From the NCBI GenBank assembly GCA_000406005.1, contig ASZN01000010.1:55193-119192 (forward strand): 64,000 bases of DNA, written 5' to 3'. Source of the stretch: Candidatus Poribacteria bacterium WGA-3G. GTDB lineage: Bacteria; Poribacteria; WGA-4E; WGA-3G. Both the position numbers and the translations under genes were made by a program. Under the pieces are notes generated by a model. That model worked only from the letters and a program-made list of their open reading frames with translations. It had not been told where the DNA came from and made no database searches. This document shows positions 16,657 to 25,425 of this stretch, one piece after another (within the stretch, counting starts at the first letter, position 1; every line of letters starts with the position of its first letter).

Positions 16657-18186
16657 CTATCCCCGTAAAAGCTCTGCCTGTTGTCCAGCAAAATGCCGTT
16701 CGGATTTCTGGCTCGGACGGATCCGCCATTCAACTGGCAACTGAACAATCTTGTTAATAATATCTGGGTTCTCAAAATAGGCATCATCTATCTGCCAAAA
16801 CTGGAGGCGCGGGTAATGTTGACCATTATGTATAAAGCTGCCCATATTTTCAGCCTCCTGTCGCATACTTGGACTGATAGGTTTAAGCGTGATAAAGATG
16901 CCGATCTCTGCTTTATGTTGATCCATGACATGGCAGAAGGCACGCACCTGAGTGATAGTAGGTCTACCCGTCTTCACTTCGGCGAGAATGCGCGCATCTG
17001 TTTCTTTCATCAGTTGCGGATTCCATAACATCACATGCCCGACACCATCAAGCCCACCATCGCCGACATCTCTCGTAGGTTTCAATCCGAGTCGTGTCAC
17101 CGCCCAATTCGAGAAATCGTGGTATTTGCGTTTGTCGCCTTCTTTCAAGAATTTACGGACCTCTTGCATGTTGGTCGGATAGCCTTCTATTTGGTAATCT
17201 ATTGAGGGTTCTAAGCCGTGCCGGTCTTTCAAACGTTGCCGCATCGGGTCTAAGGCGAGAATCGTTATATCTATACCCATCCACTGTCGATGTAGCGTAT
17301 GTGCCGCATCAATCGTCGTGCCACAGCCGCAGAACGGGTCAAGGACGATGTCGCCTTTGTTGCTGGAGGCTTTTATCATGCGTTCATAGAGGAGGCGTGA
17401 CTTTTGTGTTGGATAACCGAGGCGTTCATGCTTTGACATGTGCCCTGGACCAGGAAAATCCACCCAATAATCTTCAACGAGTTTCCCGCGTTCAGTATAA
17501 GCTGCTTCTAATGCCTTAACTTCTTCAGAAGTTCGATTCCCTCTTGCAAGAGAACTACTACCGGTTCTAGTAACCCGGGTATAAGTAACCCGTGCGCCAT
17601 CCGGATTGAAAAAAGCGAACTCTGTTTTTCCGTAAAACAAGATTATATCGTGTTTACGAGGAAACCACCGTTTTGCACTGCTCGGTCCTTTATATCCCCA
17701 AACAATCTCGTTCCGAAAGTATTCATTTTTCGCCCGATTGTTTTGATCCCAAATAGCATCCATCAATCCCTTTAGATAATGACTGGCAGTCGGATCACAG
17801 TGCAGGTAGATACTGCCGGTGGGGGCAAGCACCCGGTGCATCTCGGCAAGGCGGGGACCCATGAAGGCGAGATAGGCACGCATCGCTCCCTTGTTGCCAG
17901 ACACAGTGCGGCGCAGCACTAAATCGTATCCGCGTAGACACTCCTCAAGTGCTTTGTAGGTATCGCAGGTATGGGCGCGTCGTTCGATGTCAGCACGAGC
18001 ATCTTGGGCTGCAGTATCCCATGTCCAAGTATCCGTGAATGCCTTTTTCTGTGCAACGGAGTCGTCGATGAAGGCGTTATAGTCTCGCCCGCTATTGAAA
18101 GGCGGATCGGTGCAAATGAGATTTACCTGTTCGTCGTCCATTTCACGTAGGATTTCAAGATTATCACCAAAATAGAGTTTATTCAT
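16657..18186 (-). CDS. DNA methyltransferase fused to a PD-(D/E)XK (Mrr-like) nuclease
   Basis: The protein is about 509 residues. I set the start at ATG 18186, with GAGGAG upstream; an earlier ATG at 18225 would overlap the neighbour more. The N-terminal part is a beta-class amino-methyltransferase: YFGDNLEILREM, TDPPFNSGRDY at about 26-36, and LDPFCGCGTTIDAAH at about 280. DPPF suggests N6-adenine. After about residue 340 comes a nuclease-like domain: FSNWAVTRLGLKPTRDVGDG, GLDGVGHVML, then ILAEVKTGR, giving a D...EVK core, and IGIFITL. The arrangement suggests a one-polypeptide restriction-modification enzyme without a separate specificity subunit. Its ATG overlaps the stop of the upstream FRG-TPR gene (ATGAATAA). 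Confidence 0.85.
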   Translation of the reverse strand: MNKLYFGDNLEILREMDDEQVNLICTDPPFNSGRDYNAFIDDSVAQKKAFTDTWTWDTAAQDARADIERRAHTCDTYKALEECLRGYDLVLRRTVSGNKGAMRAYLAFMGPRLAEMHRVLAPTGSIYLHCDPTASHYLKGLMDAIWDQNNRAKNEYFRNEIVWGYKGPSSAKRWFPRKHDIILFYGKTEFAFFNPDGARVTYTRVTRTGSSSLARGNRTSEEVKALEAAYTERGKLVEDYWVDFPGPGHMSKHERLGYPTQKSRLLYERMIKASSNKGDIVLDPFCGCGTTIDAAHTLHRQWMGIDITILALDPMRQRLKDRHGLEPSIDYQIEGYPTNMQEVRKFLKEGDKRKYHDFSNWAVTRLGLKPTRDVGDGGLDGVGHVMLWNPQLMKETDARILAEVKTGRPTITQVRAFCHVMDQHKAEIGIFITLKPISPSMRQEAENMGSFIHNGQHYPRLQFWQIDDAYFENPDIINKIVQLPVEWRIRPSQKSERHFAGQQAELLRG

Positions 18187-20266
18187 TTTCTTCAACTCCT
18201 CTTGAAGTTCGGGAATTGATTTCATAGAGTAAATCTTGTATAAGCCTTATGAGCTCTATGTTGCCGGCTTGTTCAGCTAGCGGCAACGCTATTTCGAGAT
18301 CATTCGTCGCTTCTGCCAAGCGACGGAGAGAAAGATTCACATCTGCCCGGTAGTAGTAGGTTTCTGCATAATTAGGGTCTAAATGAAGTGCCATGTCAAA
18401 ATCGTTGACGGCCTCCTCATATTTCTCTGAACCACTATTTGCCAGTCCCCGATGGTGATAGTAACGGGCATCATTGGGATTTATGCGAATAGCTTCGTCG
18501 AAATTATTGATGGCTTCTTGATATCGTTCCAACTCATTATTCGCAAGTCCGCAGAAATGATGACTATACTCAGCGTTCGGATTAGGATGAAACCTATTAG
18601 CTGCATGGTAGTCGTCGATAGCTGCTTCATATCGTCCTAAAATGTAATTTACATTTCCACGCCAATGGTAAGTATATACATCATCCGGCTTTGGATTGGG
18701 GGGCAGACTGATCGCCATGTTAAAATCGTCAATAGCTGCCTCATATCGTTTCAACCCATTATTCGCAAGTCCTCGATGGTAGTGACTGTATGCGTTATCG
18801 GGGGCTATGTGGATTGATTCGTTAAAATCGTTAATGGCTGCTTCATATCTCTGTAGTTCTTTATTTGCAAGTCCGCGATTGTAGTAAGCAACTGCATTAT
18901 TTGGGTTTCGACCAATTACCTCATTATAATCCAAGATGGCTGCCGCATATTCCCCTCTCTGGTGTGCTTGATAAGCGCGTTGGTGATATTCAGCAGTAGT
19001 GAGTTGTGTGTATGGAACAGCCTGATTATGTTGCCTGGCAAAGCCGTCAAAATCAGGAAACAACATATCTTCAGTGATACCATGTATTCGCTTCAGAGAT
19101 TCCCGAATTTTTTTCTTACTACTTCCGTCAATGATACATTCTTTATCAGGATTAATTTCAATTTCGAGTACCCCAAACAAGAAGATAGATTGTTGCGCGA
19201 TAATACGTTCGTTCTGAGTCCGAGGTTGCCATTGGTAAAGTTTTTTATTATCTAAGGAAAATTCATCAATCTTTTTTTCTAAGGAATCAAGTGTAATTAC
19301 GCTAAACTCCTGTGTACCTCCTATAAATTTGGGATCATTCGGAGTTACAGCAACGACTTTACCATCTTTTGAACTTTCTTTTAAATTTTCCTTGCAAGCA
19401 AACCAGAGCGCGACTAAGGCATTATAGGTAAAGTCCATTAAGAAAGTAGCTGCGCCATAGTGCTGAAATTCAGCAAGCACTTCCAAATCCTCCAATTCTC
19501 GGCCGTTTTTCCAGCCATGCCCGCGAAAACGCGCATCTCTGATTAAATCCCGATTGATTTGTAGGAATTTCTCAAAATCTCCTTCCTGTTCCTCTCCACT
19601 GTCCCGTCCCTTTTTAATGCGGCGGTAGGCGGATGCATCAATTTTGTAATCTGCACTTGATACACCTCGAAATAGATATTGTTCAGAACCTTCTCCAGAA
19701 TCAAATTGAGCTGCCCATTTCGTAAATTTATCCAGGGTGCTGATGCGGATCCGCTCTTCGGTTTGAGAAGTAATGGACCAAAGGTCACTTTCCAGATTTT
19801 CAGCAAGTCCAGATCTCTTCATGGAAGTTAGTGCTGTCGTGACTGGGTCCTCTGCTGCCAATCCACCACGTTCAAGATGTGCTTTGTCAACTGCATTTGC
19901 AATTGCCTGCTTTTGAACAGTCTGCCCTTCAAATAGTTCTTGGATGAGTTCTTGTGCTATACCCGGGGTAAGAGGTTGTTCAGAATATTGATATTGGTTA
20001 TTTACATCTATAGTTTCGGATAAGATAGACCAAACACCATATTCCGGACTCTCGGCGAGCCCGTCTGCCTTCATAACAAACAGTGCTGACCCAACAGGAT
20101 GGGCAATGGACCTTTTTGGCAGTCCACCACGCTCGAGATGTGCTTCATCAACTGCTCCGATAATTTCCTGTCTGTGAACAGTCTGTCCCGGAAAGAGTTC
20201 TTGGATGAGTTCACGAGACATGCGTGCTGTGAGATGCTGTCCGAGATATTTATACTGATTATTCAC
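18179..20266 (-). CDS. FRG-domain protein with duplicated N-terminal module and TPR array
   Basis: The 695-residue protein has three parts. Residues about 1-85 and 88-168 are two copies of the same small domain (ELIQELFPGQTV / ELIQELFEGQTV, then DEAHLERGGL / DKAHLERGGL), perhaps winged-helix-like. Residues about 175-400 match the FRG domain: YLFRGVSSADYKIDASAYRR and LAEFQHYGAATFLMDFTYNA. From about 425 there are at least seven TPR repeats (AYYNRGLANKELQRYEAAI and similar). FRG function is unknown; TPRs bind proteins. It is the first gene of the operon and overlaps the methyltransferase-nuclease gene by eight bases, so a partnered role is likely. Confidence 0.82.
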   Translation of the reverse strand: MNNQYKYLGQHLTARMSRELIQELFPGQTVHRQEIIGAVDEAHLERGGLPKRSIAHPVGSALFVMKADGLAESPEYGVWSILSETIDVNNQYQYSEQPLTPGIAQELIQELFEGQTVQKQAIANAVDKAHLERGGLAAEDPVTTALTSMKRSGLAENLESDLWSITSQTEERIRISTLDKFTKWAAQFDSGEGSEQYLFRGVSSADYKIDASAYRRIKKGRDSGEEQEGDFEKFLQINRDLIRDARFRGHGWKNGRELEDLEVLAEFQHYGAATFLMDFTYNALVALWFACKENLKESSKDGKVVAVTPNDPKFIGGTQEFSVITLDSLEKKIDEFSLDNKKLYQWQPRTQNERIIAQQSIFLFGVLEIEINPDKECIIDGSSKKKIRESLKRIHGITEDMLFPDFDGFARQHNQAVPYTQLTTAEYHQRAYQAHQRGEYAAAILDYNEVIGRNPNNAVAYYNRGLANKELQRYEAAINDFNESIHIAPDNAYSHYHRGLANNGLKRYEAAIDDFNMAISLPPNPKPDDVYTYHWRGNVNYILGRYEAAIDDYHAANRFHPNPNAEYSHHFCGLANNELERYQEAINNFDEAIRINPNDARYYHHRGLANSGSEKYEEAVNDFDMALHLDPNYAETYYYRADVNLSLRRLAEATNDLEIALPLAEQAGNIELIRLIQDLLYEINSRTSRGVEENE

Positions 20267-20472
20267 AATTTTCCTTTAGATGTGACAGGTGTAGATAGCG
20301 AAACATATTTATCATTATAGCGTATTTATCATAAGTTTTCAACAGAAATGTCAGTTTTAACATGACCAAGGAAATGAAAAAATTGTTGTTTTCTCCTATG
20401 AATTCGTATAAAATAAACTACATCCTATTGGCATCAGTTTCAGACCAGCATTTACAGGCAAAGGAGCAAGTA

Positions 20473-21261
20473 ATGACACCTGAAGTTGCATTAGAAAAGC
20501 GGGAGCAGATGATTGAAGACGGCTTCTGCGTTATCGACGATGTTTTAACAGCGGAATTCTTGCAGGAACTCCACGACGAATCGGAACGGCTTATCGCAGG
20601 ACACGTGGAACCCGACGATGTTGTCTACCAAGGTCAGCACGTCAACGTCCACGGGAATGATAATCCATATATCAAAAGACTCCTGGAATGGCAGCCCTCA
20701 CGCGAGGCATTAGAACAACTTGGATTCGGAGATTTTCAAGCCTCCGGTGGGATCATTATTCTCACGAAGGAGGCTGGGGGTCCCCCACTCTATTGGCATC
20801 AGGACTGGATGCGTTGGAACGATCCGCTGAGCTGCGCGCCGTGGCCCCAGACGATCTTCCTCAACTATTATCTCACCGATACAGATCGAGAAAACGGCTG
20901 TCTAAAGGTTATTCCGGGTACACATCGAAAGCGCATTGATTTTCACGATATATTGGTGCCGGCACATGAACAAGGCGCACGGTTCATTGATGCCGATCAC
21001 CCCATCATGTTCAGTGATCATCCGGATCAGGTAGACATCTGTGCCAAAGCGGGTTCGTTGGTCATGGCAGATGCTCGACTGCTACACGCTGCGCATAACA
21101 ACCTGACGGATGTTCGGCGTACACTGATTTTGGCATGGCATAACCGCCCGAATACTGTACCGGACTACTGGGACCGCGAAATCCCAGAAGTCATTGCCAA
21201 TCGCGACGAAGATGGTAACTATCCGATGTCACGTATCCCTGGCGATCTCTTAGCGAGATAA
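20473..21261 (+). CDS. Phytanoyl-CoA dioxygenase (PhyH) family protein
   Basis: The 262-residue protein starts at ATG 20473, with AAGGAG upstream; the frame is open further 5' to 20362 but without support. It has MIEDGFCVIDDVL near the start, the iron motif YWHQDWMRW (H-x-D), GCLKVIPGTHRKR, and the distal LLHAAHNNLTDVRRTLI (His, then Arg). GGPPLYWHQD is typical of family members acting on small polar substrates. It is the first of three rightward genes (PhyH, SDR, PhyH) separated by 16-18 bases, which look like a small oxidative pathway. Substrate unknown. Confidence 0.9.
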   Translation: MTPEVALEKREQMIEDGFCVIDDVLTAEFLQELHDESERLIAGHVEPDDVVYQGQHVNVHGNDNPYIKRLLEWQPSREALEQLGFGDFQASGGIIILTKEAGGPPLYWHQDWMRWNDPLSCAPWPQTIFLNYYLTDTDRENGCLKVIPGTHRKRIDFHDILVPAHEQGARFIDADHPIMFSDHPDQVDICAKAGSLVMADARLLHAAHNNLTDVRRTLILAWHNRPNTVPDYWDREIPEVIANRDEDGNYPMSRIPGDLLAR

Positions 21262-21277
21262 CAATATAGAGGTTAAC

Positions 21278-22036
21278 ATGATCCCTATTGACTTGAGCAA
21301 AAAAATAGCCGTAATTACAGGCGGCTCCGGTGCGCTCGGACGCGTCATGGTCAGGACTTTAGCGGAAGCGGGGGCAGATATCGCAATTTGCTACTACCGA
21401 GACACAGAGAGTGCACAACGTCTACAAGACGAAATCAGTGCGAAAGGTGTCCGAGCGATCACTGTACAAGCGGATGTTACAGATCAAGACTCGATAAACA
21501 GGATGCGTGATGCTGTCTTTGACAGACTCGGCGCAGCGAACATCATTGTTAACAACGCTGTCGTTCAGTATAGTTGGACATCCGTTTTAGAGCAGTCGCC
21601 TGAAGACTATGAAAGTCAGTTTCAATCTTGCGTCTTGCATAACGTGTATATGGCGCAAGCGTTCGTTCCCGCGATGGTTGAAGCGGGTTGGGGACGCGTC
21701 ATCGGTATTAATACGGAATGCTCGATGCAAAACTTTGCGAGTCAGAGTGCGTATACATCCGGTAAACGCGGGATGGACGGTGTCTTGCGGGTACTCGCCA
21801 AAGAGGTCGGTGAACATGGCGTAACGGTCAATCAAGTTGCCCCCGGCTGGACAATCAGTGAGAAGAGTGCGTCAAGAGAATCGGATGAGCACTATTGGAG
21901 CAAGGTACCGATGCAACGTCGCGGAACAGCCCAAGAGATTGCCAATACAGTGCTCTTCCTCGCATCGGACCTTGCGAGTTATATTACAGGTGTGTATATC
22001 CCTGTATGTGGTGGGAATGTCATGCCTGCTATCTAA
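21278..22036 (+). CDS. SDR-family oxidoreductase
   Basis: The 252-residue protein is a classical short-chain dehydrogenase/reductase: NAD(P)-binding AVITGGSGALGRVM at residues about 10-23, NNAV in place of NNAG at about 91, catalytic Tyr and Lys in YTSGKRG (about 158-164), and QVAPGWT after it. Family resemblance is to FabG-like enzymes. It lies between two PhyH oxygenases in a tight operon, so it may oxidise or reduce a hydroxylated product. Whether NAD or NADP is used cannot be told from the motif alone. Confidence 0.92.
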   Translation: MIPIDLSKKIAVITGGSGALGRVMVRTLAEAGADIAICYYRDTESAQRLQDEISAKGVRAITVQADVTDQDSINRMRDAVFDRLGAANIIVNNAVVQYSWTSVLEQSPEDYESQFQSCVLHNVYMAQAFVPAMVEAGWGRVIGINTECSMQNFASQSAYTSGKRGMDGVLRVLAKEVGEHGVTVNQVAPGWTISEKSASRESDEHYWSKVPMQRRGTAQEIANTVLFLASDLASYITGVYIPVCGGNVMPAI

Positions 22037-22054
22037 CAACGAATCGAGGGAGAT

Positions 22055-22891
22055 ATGGAAGAACATAAACTTCAGTATGAAGTGTTAAACCAGCACAATC
22101 CAAATTCGGAAACCGGACAACTTTGGGAAATCGAAGTGCATGCGACTCCCGAGGAGCTGCAAACGTTTGCTGATACCGGTTATCTCGTTCGGGAAGCCCT
22201 CTTTCAAGGCGAGGCACTCGAAAAATTAAGGGATGCCCTTGACCGTTTAGAAGAACGAGAATGGGAAAAACGGGACAAGGCTATCGCTGGCAAACGCGGT
22301 TGGGGATTCATTCCACGCCACTTGATGGACAAAGATGAAGTATTTCTTGAACTCTTGAAATTTCAGCCGACGCTGTCAATCGCGCGCGCGATGATGGGAC
22401 CGTTGGTGCGATTGCGTGGCTTAAGTGCTCGCATTACTTACCCCGGCGATGATCGGGAACATCAAACACCATGGCATCAACACTTGCGCGTGGTTTCTAA
22501 ACCTTTACCGCCGTGGTTCTCACGTCCGCACTGCATGGACTGTCTCATCTATCTCGACGACCTGAACGAAGACACTGGTGCAGTCGCTGTCGTCCCAGGG
22601 TCCCATAATTGGTTAGATCAGGCAACACCAAATACCCACGGACCGGTAGGAGATGAAACTGAGTTACGGGTGAAAGCCGGCGGTGCCGTACTCATCCATG
22701 GTAATCTCTGGCACCGAGGTCTTCCCACACTAAAAGCCAAACGACGCATGTTGATTTTAAGTTATACGCCGACGTGGTTACGGAAATCTCCACACGGCGG
22801 TCCGCAACCCGAAGACGGGTTAACCCACGATTATCTCAAAGAAGCAGACCTTGAAGAACGGATGCTGCTTGGTGTCGGTGGATATTCCTAA
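22055..22891 (+). CDS. Phytanoyl-CoA dioxygenase (PhyH) family protein
   Basis: The 278-residue protein has FADTGYLVREALF near residue 35, the iron-binding PWHQHLRVV segment in the middle, GAVAVVPGSHNWLD, and the distal LIHGNLWHRGLPTLKAKRRM (His, then Arg). Where most family members have H-x-D/E, this one reads H-Q-H, so the second iron ligand is altered, or another residue serves. It is the third gene of the PhyH-SDR-PhyH operon. GAGGG precedes ATG 22055. Confidence 0.85.
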   Translation: MEEHKLQYEVLNQHNPNSETGQLWEIEVHATPEELQTFADTGYLVREALFQGEALEKLRDALDRLEEREWEKRDKAIAGKRGWGFIPRHLMDKDEVFLELLKFQPTLSIARAMMGPLVRLRGLSARITYPGDDREHQTPWHQHLRVVSKPLPPWFSRPHCMDCLIYLDDLNEDTGAVAVVPGSHNWLDQATPNTHGPVGDETELRVKAGGAVLIHGNLWHRGLPTLKAKRRMLILSYTPTWLRKSPHGGPQPEDGLTHDYLKEADLEERMLLGVGGYS

Positions 22892-23027
22892 ACGCGTTTT
22901 TGTGTGCTTGTATCCAGAGTGTTTTCAATATTCCGAAGGCCGAAGCACTTATCCAATGAATACTGTGCAGATGTAACGGCCATCTCCGCTCTTTCAACCT
23001 TATCTTGTGCTTCTTCAGCTATACGTG

Positions 23028-23160
23028 CTAGTAGTCTGTCACATCTAAAGTGATGGGTGGTTCGTAGTAGGGAAACCATTCATTGCCCGTTCCGACGTGC
23101 GATGAATCGCACGACTACGAACCGGGTTTACCTATCATTTCAATGTTGACAGACTACTAG
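23028..23160. repeat. MITE-like element with 14-bp terminal inverted repeats
   Basis: The 133-bp element starts CTAGTAGTCTGTCA and ends with its exact reverse complement, TGACAGACTACTAG. Inside is a further inverted region around GGTTCGTAGT and ACTACGAACC, flanking GTGCGATGAATCGCAC. A related but degenerate element lies at 35819-35950. No transposase is inside, so it would depend on one elsewhere. Confidence 0.75.
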
Positions 23161-23332
23161 ATTTTCAGGCGAAAGTCAACCTTTTTTGAGAATGTAAACC
23201 TAATGCTCGCCTACATCTCGCAAGCTAAAGCATGGGCTCTTGGCGAGAAGAGTGATAAAGAGAAAAAAGCGAAATAATTGTTGCTTTTTTTAAACAATTC
23301 TTATATTATATTGTAATTAGGACTTACGCACC

Positions 23333-23385
23333 CACCCTTGCAGGGTTTTTGCTGGGGTGTTTCCTTCAGGGTTTGTAACCCCGCC
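23333..23385. repeat. 53-bp dispersed repeat, copy 2 (inverted relative to copy 1)
   Basis: The sequence CACCCTTGCAGGG... to ...GTAACCCCGCC is the reverse complement of 6109-6161 except for two single-base indels. It is intergenic and non-coding. Confidence 0.85.
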
Positions 23386-23561
23386 TGACTCACGTATTAC
23401 GTAGAATTTCATAAAAAAATGTGCAAGTCCTATTGTAATCACAGATTGCGCCCTACATTCCAATATCAACTTATTTAAATTCATGAGATACTCCATTTTA
23501 GCGTTTTGGTCTGTGGCAGGATAGAACGCTAAAAGCGCACCTATTATAGGAGGAACGCGTA

Positions 23562-24380
23562 GTGAAAACGACTCTTATATTTAGATTCCTTATGTTCAGT
23601 CTGATGTTGACAGGAGCGGTGGTGGCAAGCCATGCGCAAAGCGTCAGTCAGGACGAACTGATCATCTATTACAGTTTTAATGAAGATACACTGGATGGCG
23701 ATGATGTTTTAGATGTATCTGGAAACGGAAACGATGGCTTCCTACACGGTGGAAATTTGGAAATTGTAGACGGTAAAGTCAAAGAGTGTATGGAGTTTCC
23801 CGGCAGTTCTGCAGAATATATTTCGGTTCGGAACCACATGTATGACGCGCCAATTGAGGAAATAAGTTTTTCTGTCTGGGTTAAAACCGATGTCCGAGGC
23901 ATGATCGCCTCGTGGGACAGGAGCGAATTCTTTCGTTTTGCTGTTGGCGATGATGTCGGTGGGAACAACGGTACAACTTTTGTTGCTTTTGACCACTGTT
24001 GTCCTATACACGATTGGTTTGGTAAAGCGGATGTCGCCGATGACGAGTGGCATCATCTCGTCGCAAGGTTCGATGGCGACGAGAAACGGATCTATGTTGA
24101 TGGTAAATTAGATGCGAAAGTCGACTCAACAACAAAAGTCATCGGCGCGGGTGCCGATCGATTTGGGTTTATCGGGATCGGATCAGAAGCCGCAGCATTT
24201 AACGCAGCGGTGGGACCCTCCTGGGCTTTTAATGGTTTGATGGATGAGTTCATGCTCTTTCATAGGGCACTCTCTGAGAAAGAGATAGAAAGTCTTGCCG
24301 AGGGACGCGAAAACCCGTTTGCTGTTGAACCCGTGGACAAACTCGCCACCACTTGGGGCGATATAAAGCAGACCGATTAA
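23562..24380 (+). CDS. Secreted LamG-domain (concanavalin-like) protein
   Basis: The 272-residue protein starts at GTG 23562, with an excellent AGGAGG upstream. It has a signal peptide (about residues 1-26, ending SHAQS). The domain is LamG-like: ELIIYYSFNEDTLDGDDVLD, VSGNGNDGFLHGG, ISFSVWVKTD, DDEWHHLVARFDGDEKRIYVDG, and AFNGLMDEFMLFHRALSEKEI. These are the canonical start, W-H-H-V and D-E-V-x-I-Y-x-R-A-L signatures. LamG modules bind sugars or proteins outside the cell; no enzyme domain is attached. A terminator follows directly. Confidence 0.85.
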   Translation: MKTTLIFRFLMFSLMLTGAVVASHAQSVSQDELIIYYSFNEDTLDGDDVLDVSGNGNDGFLHGGNLEIVDGKVKECMEFPGSSAEYISVRNHMYDAPIEEISFSVWVKTDVRGMIASWDRSEFFRFAVGDDVGGNNGTTFVAFDHCCPIHDWFGKADVADDEWHHLVARFDGDEKRIYVDGKLDAKVDSTTKVIGAGADRFGFIGIGSEAAAFNAAVGPSWAFNGLMDEFMLFHRALSEKEIESLAEGRENPFAVEPVDKLATTWGDIKQTD

Positions 24381-24386
24381 AGCGAA

Positions 24387-24426
24387 ATGGGCGGGTAGGC
24401 GCAGTATGTCCACCCGCCCATTTTTG
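24387..24426. terminator. Bidirectional hairpin terminator
   Basis: ATGGGCGGGT at 24387 pairs with ACCCGCCCAT ending at 24421, with a 15-base loop and a following TTTTT. It lies between the convergent LamG gene and PhyH gene and can serve both, since the minus strand continues with ...CATTTCGC and is weaker in U. Confidence 0.8.
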
Positions 24427-24440
24427 TTGCTGTTGAAGTC

Positions 24441-25214
24441 TTAGGTTTTTGTTGGCGTGATCGCCTCTTGGATACCGGGCCACTCTTTCCATATATCCGT
24501 ATAAGCATCGTAACCGTTCTCTTCACAGTCTACATGGCGTAAACGGAAAATTGCGGCGTAGCGGACATCAGCAGCGGCGTTCGGTGCTGCAGAATGGACG
24601 ATCTGGTGATGCGTCAGCACGACATCCCCAGCTTTACCGACGATTTGGTGTGGTCCCTCAGGTAACTCAGGGCGCGGCATACCGTTTGCCAATACCTCAT
24701 GACCCTCCTTTTTGAAATAATCCGCGAAGAAACTATGTGATTTCGGCCAGACGGTGAAGTTACCGCTATACGGCTCTGGAACATCGGCAAGATAGATGAC
24801 AGCGAGCGCGGTAAACCCGCGTCGATACACCCCTTTTGCCATGCCGTTTGTGCCACTCCCTAAGCCGTCAAGATGTCCACGCGGTTCGTTCGGATCGGCG
24901 TGCAACGGACCCGGGAACCGGAGTGCTACCTGTGCGGAACCAGGGACCTGGACATTCCCCTCACCCATCAACGACTCAGCAATTTGCTGGACCGGTGTTT
25001 TGCTGAAAAGATTGACGATTTCGGGTTTATTACGAACCTCGTTGCAATACGATTGCGCCCGAAATTTTTCTAAGTCGCCCTCGTGCATCCCGACTGCCCC
25101 GATAGAGTGATTAATCGCTTTCCGTGCGGCATCTACCATCAGCCTCGGCACAACACCCGGAATCACAACATAACCGTTTTCATGAAAATCTAACTTCTGT
25201 TTACGTGTGAGCAT
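24441..25214 (-). CDS. Phytanoyl-CoA dioxygenase (PhyH) family protein
   Basis: The 257-residue protein has an N-terminal DFHENGYVVIPGVVP, the iron ligands in GHLDGLG (H-x-D), TVWPKSHSFFADYF, and the distal HHQIVHSAAPNAAADVRYAA (His, then Arg). The H-x-D context differs from the other PhyH proteins in the window, so it is a separate subfamily. It stands alone, convergent with the LamG gene. The RBS at 25214 is weak. Substrate unknown. Confidence 0.87.
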   Translation of the reverse strand: MLTRKQKLDFHENGYVVIPGVVPRLMVDAARKAINHSIGAVGMHEGDLEKFRAQSYCNEVRNKPEIVNLFSKTPVQQIAESLMGEGNVQVPGSAQVALRFPGPLHADPNEPRGHLDGLGSGTNGMAKGVYRRGFTALAVIYLADVPEPYSGNFTVWPKSHSFFADYFKKEGHEVLANGMPRPELPEGPHQIVGKAGDVVLTHHQIVHSAAPNAAADVRYAAIFRLRHVDCEENGYDAYTDIWKEWPGIQEAITPTKT

Positions 25215-25425
25215 ATTTCTTCACTACCCCACCGCGCTTTCTGTCAGTGGCGTACCCCATAATCTAAGTATTCCATTAGGTTTAAGAACGGCTATCGCAG
25301 TCCGTTCTAAATCTTTTGATTTTAGACCTTAATTGATATGAAAAGTTTAACGGAATTCACCTACAGCTTATACCACTTGTAGATAATGTTATCACATTAC
25401 CGGTTTTCGTGAAATGTGTAGCGAT

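Larger units (their letters stand above)
22892..23561. other. Repeat-rich intergenic region
   Basis: The 670-base gap contains a MITE-like element (23028-23160) and the second copy of a 53-bp repeat (23333-23385). Between them, 23161-23332 shows no convincing gene, only a short open stretch from an ATG near 23203. A minus-strand frame over 22888-23079 runs into the MITE and was not accepted. AGGAGG at 23548-23553 belongs to the next gene. Confidence 0.5.

Noticed and set aside
17094..17519. Plus-strand open frame of 141 codons
   Set aside because: Opposite the methyltransferase-nuclease gene and rich in Arg, Ser and Leu; shadow frame.
22888..23079. Minus-strand open frame of 63 codons
   Set aside because: It starts inside a MITE-like element and has no recognised domain or RBS; it might be the remnant of a helical protein, but this cannot be supported.
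23203..23277. Short plus-strand frame of about 24 codons beginning MLAYISQAKAWALG
   Set aside because: Too short and without a ribosome-binding site; likely chance.
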